Assembly: GCA_965279255.1 (NCBI GenBank)
Contig: OZ257146.1
Span: 2,170,001 to 2,234,000 of the forward strand
DNA from: CAMFLJ01 sp965279255
GTDB taxonomy: Bacteria; Actinomycetota; Acidimicrobiia; Acidimicrobiales; Acidimicrobilacustridaceae
Length of the DNA: 64,000 bases
Reading direction: 5' to 3'
Shown here piece by piece: positions 57,926 to 64,000 of the stretch. The position numbers were made by a program, and so were the translations under genes. How positions within the stretch are numbered: position 1 is the stretch's first letter; every line of letters begins with the position of its first letter. Below the pieces are notes generated by a model. That model saw nothing but the letters and a program-made list of their open reading frames with translations, was not told the DNA's origin and searched no databases.

Positions 57926-58645
57926 GTGCCCGAGGAGCGAGAGACCACGTTCGATCGACCGGAAGCGACGCGAGTTCTCGTCGTCGACGACGACTCCGCC
58001 CTGGCCGAGGTGGTCGCCCGCTACCTCGAGCGAGAGGGGTTCGAGGTCGACCTGGCGACCGACGGGGCGACCGGCCTCGCCCTCGCCCTCGAGACCCTGC
58101 CGGACCTGGTCGTGCTCGACCTGATGCTCCCGGTGCTCGACGGGCTCGAGGTGTGCCGCCGGCTCCGGCAGGCCGCACCCATCCCCGTGGTGATGCTCAC
58201 CGCGCGGGGCGAGGAGGACGACCGCATCGCCGGCCTCGAGCTCGGCGCCGACGACTACGTGACCAAGCCGTTCTCCCCCCGGGAGCTCACGGCCCGGGTC
58301 AAGGCCGTGCTGCGCCGGGCCAAGGGCGGGATCAGCGACAACGGCGTCCAGGTCCTCCGCGGTGGCGGGGTCGAGGTCGACCTCGTCGCTCACGAGGTCG
58401 AGCGTGAAGGGCAGGCCGTCGCCCTCACCTCCAAGGAGTTCGACCTCCTCGTCCACTTCCTCGCCAACCCGCGTCGGGCCTTCCGGCGCGAGGAGCTCCT
58501 CGAGTCCGTGTGGGGCTGGACCTTCGGTGACACCGCCACCGTCACCGTCCACGTCCGCCGCCTCAGGGAGAAGCTCGAGAACGACCCCTCCGACCCCCGT
58601 CACCTCGTCACCGTCCGCGGCACGGGCTACAGGTTCGAGCCGTGA
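57926..58645 (+). CDS. OmpR/PhoB-type response regulator
   Basis: A 239-residue two-domain regulator. The receiver shows TRVLVVDDDSALAEVVARYL, phospho-acceptor Asp65 in DLVVLDLMLPVLDGLEV and the conserved Lys in DYVTKPFSPRELTARVKAVL. The C-terminal winged helix shows VALTSKEFDLLVHFLANPRR, FRREELLESVWGWTFGD and VRRLREKLENDPSDPRHLVT. GTG start 57926. It overlaps the histidine kinase gene by four bases and is divergent from the six-gene operon, which it probably controls through the AACGG repeats. Confidence 0.93.
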   Translation: MPEERETTFDRPEATRVLVVDDDSALAEVVARYLEREGFEVDLATDGATGLALALETLPDLVVLDLMLPVLDGLEVCRRLRQAAPIPVVMLTARGEEDDRIAGLELGADDYVTKPFSPRELTARVKAVLRRAKGGISDNGVQVLRGGGVEVDLVAHEVEREGQAVALTSKEFDLLVHFLANPRRAFRREELLESVWGWTFGDTATVTVHVRRLREKLENDPSDPRHLVTVRGTGYRFEP

Positions 58646-59850
58646 GGCCCGCCATGCGGTGGTCGGCGGCCATCGCCGGGGTCGGCGCCATCGCCGCGGC
58701 GGTCTTCGCCGCCGCGTCGGGCTGGTCGGCCCGCGACACGGTCATCACCGTCGCCATCGCCGGCGGGAGCGCCCTGCTCGCGTCGCTGGGCGGCGCCTTC
58801 GTCCTCCGCCGGTTCAGCGGCCGGTCGACCCGGGCCCAGGCCCTGGTCATCGCCCTCTCGTCGGTGATCGTGCTGGTGGTCGGCATCCTGGTGGCCGCCG
58901 CCGCCATGTTCATCTCCGGGCACGACCTCTCGGCGCTGATCGTGGTCATCGCGGTGAGCACCGCCATCGCCGTCGGGGCCGCGGTGCAGATGGGCGAGGA
59001 GATGGGCCGCGGTCGCCGCGGCGTCGGTGACCTGGCCGAGCTGCTCGCGGCCGGCGGCACCCTCGACAGCGTCCTCGTCGAAGGGCCCGACGAGATGCGC
59101 CAGCTGGCCGCACAGCTCGCCGACGTGTCGCACCGCCTTGAGGAGTCGCGCCGTCGGGAGCGGGCGCTCGAGACCTCACGGCGGGAGATCATCGCCTGGG
59201 TCTCCCATGACCTCCGCAGCCCGCTCGCCACGATCCGGGCCATGGCCGAGGCCCTCGACGACGAGATCGTCACCGATCCCGCGACCGTCGGCCGCTACCA
59301 CTCGCAGCTGCGTCGCGACGCCGAGCGGCTCACCGCACTGGTCGACGACCTCTTCGAGCTCTCGCGGATCAACAGCGGCACGCTGGTGCTCGACCGGCGG
59401 CCCGTCTGCCTCACCGAGGTCGTGGCCGATGCGGTGCTCGCCGCTCGGACCCACGCCGACCTGAAGGGCGTGCGCCTCGTCGACGACGTCGACGAGCTCC
59501 CGAGCATGGAGGTCGCCGCCCAGGAGGTCACGAGGGTGCTGCACAACCTCCTCGACAACGCGATCCGTCACACCCCGAGTGGCGGAGACGTGATGGTCGT
59601 CGGCCGGGCCGGGCCGGAGGAGGCCACGATCGTGGTCAGCGACCAGTGCGGTGGCATCCCCGAGCCCGACCTCACCCGGGTGTTCGACGTGGCCTTCCGC
59701 AGCGACGCCGCTCGCAGCAGGGACAGCCGCGGCGGCGGCCTCGGCCTGGCGATCGCCAAGGGCCTCGTCGAGGCCCACGACGGATCGATCCAGGTCGGCA
59801 ACGAGGGCGCTGGCTGCAGCTTCGTGGTCCGGTTGCCTCGCTCATCGTGA
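58642..59850 (+). CDS. Membrane sensor histidine kinase
   Basis: A 402-residue HisKA/HATPase kinase. About four N-terminal helices (WSAAIAGVGAIAAAVFAAAS; ALVIALSSVIVLVVGILVAA; LIVVIAVSTAIAVGAAVQM) form a membrane sensor without a large extracytoplasmic loop. The dimerisation motif is IIAWVSHDLRSPLATIRAMA with phospho-acceptor His189; the ATP lid has LLDNAIRHTPSGGDVMVVGR, VSDQCGGIPEPDLTRVFDVA and GGGLGLAIAKGLVEAH. GTGA overlaps with the response regulator and with the next gene. A signal inside the membrane or envelope is likely. Confidence 0.92.
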   Translation: MRPAMRWSAAIAGVGAIAAAVFAAASGWSARDTVITVAIAGGSALLASLGGAFVLRRFSGRSTRAQALVIALSSVIVLVVGILVAAAAMFISGHDLSALIVVIAVSTAIAVGAAVQMGEEMGRGRRGVGDLAELLAAGGTLDSVLVEGPDEMRQLAAQLADVSHRLEESRRRERALETSRREIIAWVSHDLRSPLATIRAMAEALDDEIVTDPATVGRYHSQLRRDAERLTALVDDLFELSRINSGTLVLDRRPVCLTEVVADAVLAARTHADLKGVRLVDDVDELPSMEVAAQEVTRVLHNLLDNAIRHTPSGGDVMVVGRAGPEEATIVVSDQCGGIPEPDLTRVFDVAFRSDAARSRDSRGGGLGLAIAKGLVEAHDGSIQVGNEGAGCSFVVRLPRSS

Positions 59851-61184
59851 CCGTCACGACGGAGCGAGGCCACCCCGAGTCCGCCCCGGTGCACGCCGAC
59901 GGGGTCGGTCGGCGCCTGACGGCCATCGGGATCGGCGTCTGGGTCGCCCTGGTCGTCGTCGGTCGGGTGTGGGGGCTCCGCGTCGTCCGGGATGCACCGG
60001 AGCCCCTCTACGTCGACGCCGTGCCGTTCTACGGCGTGTGGCACCTCCGGCTCAGCCCCGCCCTGCTCGCGGCCGCCCTGGTGACCGCGGCGTGCGTGGT
60101 GCTCGTGCCCTGGGCCGGACGCCGCCTCGGCTGGATCGCGCTGTGCGCCGTGGTGATGCTCTCCGCCGTCGGTCTCTCGCTCGCGCTCGGTGCCGTCGAG
60201 CCACCACCGGACACCTGGCAGAACATCCACGGCGACTACGGCCGGTACGTGCCCTTCGTCGAGGAGCAGGGCCTCGGCGGCTTCCTGCGCGACTACACCG
60301 TCCGCCAGCACGACTACCCCACCCACCTGTCGGCCCACCCGCCGGGGATGACCGTCCTGTTGTGGGCCCAGGACCGTGTCGGGTTGGGAGGTACGGCCGG
60401 CGAGGTCGGGCTCGCCATGCTCGGTGTCGCTGCGGCCGCCGCGGCCGTGCTCGTCGCGTTGCGGGAGGTCGCGGGCGAGGCACGGGCCCGGGCCGCCGCC
60501 GGCTTCGTCGTCGTCGCCCCTGCCGCGGTGTGGCACACCAACGCCGACGTGGTGTTCGGCGGGATCGCCCTGTGCGGCGCGGCCCTCGTCGTGATCGCGA
60601 CCGGCCGCAACCGTCGGGCGTCGAGGTGGTGGGCGCTCGGCGGCGGCGCCCTGCTGGGGGCGGCGATGTTGTTCTCCCACGGCCTGGCCCTCATGGCGGT
60701 GGCCGTCATCCCCGTGATCATCGCCCGGCGCCGGTGGGGTGTCGCGGCCTGGACGGCAGCCGGTGGCCTCGCGGCCCTGGCCCTCCCCTTGGCCTGGGGG
60801 TACTCGTGGCTGGGCGGGCTGTTCGCGACCAAGGACGTCTACGACGACAACCTGGCCCGGGTCCGGCCCTACGGGTACTTCGTGATCGGCAACCTCGTCG
60901 CCTTCGCCGTGGCGGTCGGACCGGCCACCGCCGTCGCCCTCGCCCGGCTCCGCCACCGGGGGACGTGGCTGCTCGTCGGCGGAGGCCTCGCCGCGGTGGC
61001 GCTCGCCGACCTGAGTGGCCTGTCGCTGGCCGAGACCGAGCGGATCTGGCAGCCGTTCATGCCCTTGGTGCTCGTCGCCGGCGGGGTGCTCGCCCTCGAG
61101 TCCGGACGGAGGGGACGGGGATGGCTCGCGCTGCAGGGCCTCACGACCATCGCCCTCGTCGCCTTCCTGAGGTCGCCGTGGTGA
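59847..61184 (+). CDS. Multi-pass membrane protein, GT-C/PMT-like
   Basis: A 445-residue protein with about ten helices. After the first helix (AIGIGVWVALVVVGRVWGLR) a long extracytoplasmic loop carries WQNIHGDYGRYVPFVEEQGL and THLSAHPPGMTVLLWAQDRV, with acidic residues as in GT-C enzymes; FVVVAPAAVWHTNADVVFGG and GAAMLFSHGLALMAVAVIPV follow. No single family motif confirms it. It is coupled to the histidine kinase by GTGA, so expression is linked to the two-component system; it may use a lipid-linked sugar made by the adjacent GT2 and epimerase. Confidence 0.78.
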   Translation: MTVTTERGHPESAPVHADGVGRRLTAIGIGVWVALVVVGRVWGLRVVRDAPEPLYVDAVPFYGVWHLRLSPALLAAALVTAACVVLVPWAGRRLGWIALCAVVMLSAVGLSLALGAVEPPPDTWQNIHGDYGRYVPFVEEQGLGGFLRDYTVRQHDYPTHLSAHPPGMTVLLWAQDRVGLGGTAGEVGLAMLGVAAAAAAVLVALREVAGEARARAAAGFVVVAPAAVWHTNADVVFGGIALCGAALVVIATGRNRRASRWWALGGGALLGAAMLFSHGLALMAVAVIPVIIARRRWGVAAWTAAGGLAALALPLAWGYSWLGGLFATKDVYDDNLARVRPYGYFVIGNLVAFAVAVGPATAVALARLRHRGTWLLVGGGLAAVALADLSGLSLAETERIWQPFMPLVLVAGGVLALESGRRGRGWLALQGLTTIALVAFLRSPW

Positions 61185-61203
61185 GCCGGAGGAGGTGGCA
61201 CCC

Positions 61204-62253
61204 GTGAAGGTCCTGGTGACGGGTGGGCTGGGCTTCATCGGGAGCCACATCGTCGACCGCCTGATCGACCGCGGTGACGAGGTGGTGGTGCTCGACTCCC
61301 TGGATCCCACCGCGCACCCCGGGATGCCCGAGTTCGCCAATCCCGCCGCCGACATCCGGGTGGCGTCGCTCCGGGACCCGGAGGCCATGGCCGCCGCCGT
61401 CGACGGTGTCGACGCCGTCTGCCACCAGGCGGCCAGGGTGGGCCTCGGGGTGGACTTCGACGACGTCGAGCGGTACGTCGACGACAACGACGCCGGCACC
61501 GCTGCGCTGCTGCGCGCGCTCTGGCGAGCCGAGTTCCGTGGGCGGCTGGTCGTGGCGTCCTCGATGGTCGTCTACGGGGAAGGCCGGTACCGGTGCACCG
61601 AGCACGGCACGGTCCGCCCCGGGCCCCGCTCCCTCACCGAGCTCGACGCCGGCCGGTTCGAGCCGCCGTGCCCGCACTGCGGCCAGGCGCTGGCGTGGGC
61701 GACGGTGCCCGAGGACGCGCCCGTCGACCCCCGCAACGTCTACGCGGCGACAAAGCTGCACACCGAGCACCTCGCCACCTCCTTCGCCCGGGAGTCGGAG
61801 GCGACGGTCTGTGCCCTCCGCTACCACAACGTGTACGGGCCGCGGATGCCGCAGCAGAGCCCGTACGCCGGCGTCGCCAGCCTCTTCCGCAGCTCGCTCG
61901 AACGCGGCTCGCCGCCACGGGTCTTCGAGGACGGCGGCCAGCTCCGGGACTTCGTGCACGTCACCGACGTGGCCCGGGCGAACGTCCTCGCCCTCGACTC
62001 GTCGTGGCAGGGACCGCTGAACATCGCCAGCGGCCACCCCCACACCGTCCTGGAGATGGCGACGACCCTCGCCGGGGCCTTCGACGCCGGGCGCTGCGCC
62101 CCGATCGTCACCGGCGAGTACCGGGCGGGCGACGTCCGCCACGTCGTGGCCTCACCGGCCCTCGCGGCCGACGCCATCGGCTTCGTGGCCGAGGTGCCGT
62201 TCGCCACGGGGATGGTCGACTTCGCCACCGATCCCCTCCGCTCGCCGTCCTGA
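61204..62253 (+). CDS. NAD-dependent epimerase/dehydratase with CxxC insert (dTDP-rhamnose 4-epimerase-like)
   Basis: A 349-residue extended SDR enzyme. NAD binding is KVLVTGGLGFIGSHIVDRLI; RLVVASSMVVYGEG and VYAATKLHTEHLATSF hold the Ser and YxxxK. Between them an insert (RFEPPCPHCGQALAWATVPE) has a CxxC pair, with a nearby Cys-Thr-Glu-His, suggesting a small zinc site; such inserts are known in dTDP-L-rhamnose 4-epimerase-type enzymes. The start GTG 61204 follows GGAGG by eight bases. It is the last gene of the plus-strand group and probably provides a nucleotide sugar for the GT genes. Confidence 0.88.
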   Translation: MKVLVTGGLGFIGSHIVDRLIDRGDEVVVLDSLDPTAHPGMPEFANPAADIRVASLRDPEAMAAAVDGVDAVCHQAARVGLGVDFDDVERYVDDNDAGTAALLRALWRAEFRGRLVVASSMVVYGEGRYRCTEHGTVRPGPRSLTELDAGRFEPPCPHCGQALAWATVPEDAPVDPRNVYAATKLHTEHLATSFARESEATVCALRYHNVYGPRMPQQSPYAGVASLFRSSLERGSPPRVFEDGGQLRDFVHVTDVARANVLALDSSWQGPLNIASGHPHTVLEMATTLAGAFDAGRCAPIVTGEYRAGDVRHVVASPALAADAIGFVAEVPFATGMVDFATDPLRSPS

Positions 62254-62263
62254 CGATCGACGT

Positions 62264-62309
62264 TGGTGGGGCGGGCGGGGATCGAACCCGCGACCAAGGG
62301 ATTATGAGT
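62264..62309 (-). repeat. 3' fragment of a CAT-anticodon tRNA (Met/Ile2): att site of a second element
   Basis: On the minus strand this reads from the anticodon loop CTCATAA through TCCCT, variable TGGTC, T-arm GCGGG-TTCGATC-CCCGC, acceptor half CCGCCCC, A and CCA. The 5' side does not pair (GCCGA opposite TCCCT) and the D-arm is missing, so it is only the 3' half. By analogy with 32823-32867 it is an attR-type scar, with the element lying to its right and the intact tRNA beyond the window. Confidence 0.75.
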
Positions 62310-62733
62310 CGGCTAACTACCGTCCGACCCGTGGCATTTTGTGCCATCTAGCAGGACTTTCTTCGGACGCTCGTCCAGCCCGTGCGGGCCCGAATTGGCC
62401 CGTATTCGGCAGTTTGTTGGATGGATTCTTGGATGGATCGCCGATCTCCGACCCGGGCTCTCGAGCTGCGGGCCACCCCGGCCGCCGGGCACACCATCGA
62501 CCTGCCGTCCACGCGAACCGTGATCTGGACCGATATCGAGCGTCCCCTACCGAATCCTCTTTGTGTCAAGGGGCTGGTTCGAGGTGTGTCGGGGCGCGTT
62601 TCTCGGGCCCGTCGGCGGGCGGGGTCGTAGCGTGGTGGTGGGTCCGGGAGTGACCTGGCGAAGAGCCGGTGTTCAGGGATGTGAGCCGGTCGCGCTGGCC
62701 AACGAGTCGTTCCCGTCTGTCCTCCCGGGCCCG
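62310..62733. other. Non-coding junction of the second element
   Basis: These 424 bases between the tRNA fragment and the IS110 transposase contain no gene I can support. They hold the TTGGATGGAT repeats at 62417-62438. Short open frames here (for example 62382-62630 on plus) have no protein-like character. Confidence 0.5.
62417..62438 (+). repeat. Two TTGGATGGAT repeats, 12-bp period, beside the tRNA fragment
   Basis: Copies are at 62417-62426 and 62429-62438. Position next to the att fragment and 12-bp spacing repeat the pattern of AAAAGACACCGG beside attL, so these may be integrase arm sites of the second element. Confidence 0.5.
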
Positions 62734-63756
62734 CTAACGCTGGGCGTCGGCGACGAGGTGGCGGTAGACCCGGTTCGAGGTCTGCCGCTTGAGGGCGCGG
62801 ATGGCTTCCTTCTTGGTCTTGCCTTCAGCGACGCGCCGCTCGAAGTAGGCGCGGCCCTCCGAGCTCGGCTGTCGGAGCTGGCAGATCACAGCCATGTGCA
62901 GCGCGTGGTTGAGTTGGCGGCTGCCGCGGTTCGACACTCGGTGAACGGTCCGCCCGCCCGAGGAGAACTCGATCGGGGCGGTGCCGTTGTAGGCCGCGTA
63001 GGCGTCACGGTTCGCAAACCGGGCGATGTCACCCGAGTAGCCGATGAGCATCGCTGCGATGATCGGTCCGATCCCGTAGATGTCGACCAGCGATGTCTGC
63101 GACGCCGCGATCGCTTGGCGGATCCGGCGATGGGAGTCCTTCAGCTGTCGATCGAGGCGGCGGATGTCGTCGAGCAGTTCGACGGCCAGGTCGAAGCGGA
63201 CCTGCTCGACCGGGGTGGTCGGGGTGAGCTCGGCGAGGAACCGGTCGACGTCAGAAGCGTTGATTTCCTTGGCGATCCCGCCCGCCGCGAGCTCGGCCAA
63301 CAGTGCGTGGAGCCGGCTCACGAGCCGGCAACGGTGATCACCGATGTCGGTGTTGCGTTTGGCCAACAGACGCAACACCTCGGCGTGCCCGGCGCCGCTC
63401 ACCTCGCGCAGACCATCGAATCGCAACGCGGCGACCGCGACCGACAGCGCGTCGTTCGGGTCGTTCTTGTTCGATCGGCCCGTCGCCAACACCCGTGTCC
63501 TCGACGCCAACGTCGCGGGCACGTCGAGGACGGTCTCGCCTGCGGCGACGAGCTGCTGAGACAACAGGTAGCCGAGACCGTTGGCGGACTCGATCGCCCA
63601 CGTCCGCGGCCCGAGCGGCTCGGCCCACGCCAACAGCTGGTCGACCTGGGCGATCGTGGCTCGGACCTTCTTGCGGTCGAGCTCGGTCTCGTTGCTGTCG
63701 ATCGCGACAGCGGTGTGGGTCGCCTTGTGCGGGTCGACCCCGATCATCACGCTCAT
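62734..63756 (-). CDS. IS110-family transposase (DEDD recombinase)
   Basis: A 340-residue transposase. The N-terminal RuvC-like DEDD domain shows MIGVDPHKATHTAVAIDS (first Asp), WAIESANGLGYLLSQQLVAA (Glu) and SNKNDPNDALSVAVAALRFD (Asp pair). The C-terminal Transposase_20 domain has VDIYGIGPIIAAMLIGYSGD, YAAYNGTAPIEFSSGGRT with the conserved Ser region, and RGSRQLNHALHMAVIC. Start ATG 63756 has a GAGGAACC ribosome site; the longer in-frame start would run through the IS non-coding end. All motifs are intact, so it may be active. Confidence 0.93.
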   Translation of the reverse strand: MSVMIGVDPHKATHTAVAIDSNETELDRKKVRATIAQVDQLLAWAEPLGPRTWAIESANGLGYLLSQQLVAAGETVLDVPATLASRTRVLATGRSNKNDPNDALSVAVAALRFDGLREVSGAGHAEVLRLLAKRNTDIGDHRCRLVSRLHALLAELAAGGIAKEINASDVDRFLAELTPTTPVEQVRFDLAVELLDDIRRLDRQLKDSHRRIRQAIAASQTSLVDIYGIGPIIAAMLIGYSGDIARFANRDAYAAYNGTAPIEFSSGGRTVHRVSNRGSRQLNHALHMAVICQLRQPSSEGRAYFERRVAEGKTKKEAIRALKRQTSNRVYRHLVADAQR

Positions 63757-64000
63757 GGTTCCTCCGGTCTCAACGGGTGGGGAACCGCGGCGGGCACTCC
63801 TACTTGCAGTCGTTCGTGCTCGTTCCTCTTTCGAGCCACACCGCGGCGAAGCCCCGCCGAGAGCGCTGTTCGTTAGGAAGCCAAACCCGACCTCGAGCCG
63901 AGCCGGCAGGCACTTCGAGAGCAACCCCGACAGGACCTCTGAACGCTACGAACCAGCCGCAACGCCTGCCCGAACTCTCAAGCAGGCACTTCTGGGACGC
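63757..64000 (-). ncRNA. IS110 upstream non-coding end, candidate bridge RNA region
   Basis: IS110 elements carry a non-coding stretch upstream of the transposase gene that encodes the bridge RNA guiding target choice. These 244 bases have no gene and contain direct repeats: ACCGCGGCG near 63785 and 63840, and GCAGGCACTTC at 63906-63916 and 63982-63992. The outer end of the IS is not identified. Confidence 0.35.

Noticed and set aside
62264..62340. A full tRNA with CAT anticodon
   Set aside because: The 3' half is perfect but the 5' anticodon stem does not pair and the D-arm is missing; a GGGTCGG that could pair 6 of 7 with the acceptor lies too close to make a normal cloverleaf.
62563..63876. 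A 437-codon plus frame over the IS110 transposase
   Set aside because: It is antisense to an intact DEDD transposase and has no domain of its own.
1..64000. CRISPR arrays, rRNA operons, type IV secretion or replication initiator genes
   Set aside because: I looked for spaced repeats, rRNA signatures and VirB/TraB/Rep motifs and saw none; the only regular repeats are the 12- and 14-bp sets listed.

Overview
The window is high-GC (roughly 70% by eye), densely coded DNA from an actinobacterium. GTG and TTG starts, ATGA/GTGA stop-start overlaps, DUF5979-like surface repeats, a TIGR03086-type protein, a tandem CaiB CoA-transferase and a class I-like PHA synthase together suggest an Acidimicrobiia-type soil or aquatic organism. 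That placement is inference; no rRNA or marker gene is present to settle it.

Layout. 1-5286: the end of a peptidoglycan glycosyltransferase, then an acyl-CoA catabolic set (enoyl-CoA hydratase, amidohydrolase, fused CoA-transferase) divergent from an IclR regulator, with a perfect 17-bp palindrome between them. 6131-12197: oxidoreductase, MFS exporter, PAS histidine kinase, a three-gene PRC-barrel/membrane-peptide operon and a TIGR03086-like protein. 12283-18167: polyhydroxyalkanoate metabolism (phasin-like protein, PHA synthase, acyl-CoA ligase, GST, intracellular depolymerase).

18597-32867: a 14.2-kb integrative mobilizable element in the 3' end of a tRNA-Val(TAC) gene. A perfect 45-bp direct repeat bounds it (18629-18673 and 32823-32867). 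It carries a tyrosine integrase, an excisionase-like protein, a MobF relaxase-helicase, a Phd/VapC toxin-antitoxin pair and cargo (acetyltransferases, HNH protein, a MerR-GyrI regulator split by one in-frame TAG, HEAT-repeat protein, two HAD phosphatases, several unknowns). No type IV secretion genes are seen, so transfer would need a helper. Three arrays of a 12-bp-period GGGACC repeat sit just upstream of the excisionase, one acetyltransferase and the relaxase, always in the sense orientation of the gene. This looks like a common control signal and is the most novel feature seen.

32949-53437: chromosome again: an unknown membrane protein, PRMT-like methyltransferase, GGDEF protein, Baeyer-Villiger monooxygenase, secreted repeat protein behind a hairpin-rich leader, cation/proton antiporter, haloalkane dehalogenase with a lipoprotein, GAF-GGDEF-EAL protein, Nudix and inositol-phosphatase enzymes, a large membrane protein, and a MarR-ClC pair.

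53406-62253: a divergent locus. Six overlapping minus-strand genes (DUF2064 glycosyltransferase, membrane-fused molybdopterin oxidoreductase, small membrane protein, methyltransferase, GT2, MTA phosphorylase) face four tightly spaced plus-strand genes (response regulator, histidine kinase, GT-C-like membrane protein, NAD epimerase with a CxxC insert). This looks like one regulated envelope or small-molecule glycosylation locus of unknown product. 62264-64000: a 46-bp 3' fragment of a CAT-anticodon tRNA marks the end of a second integrated element running off the right edge; an IS110 transposase lies inside it.
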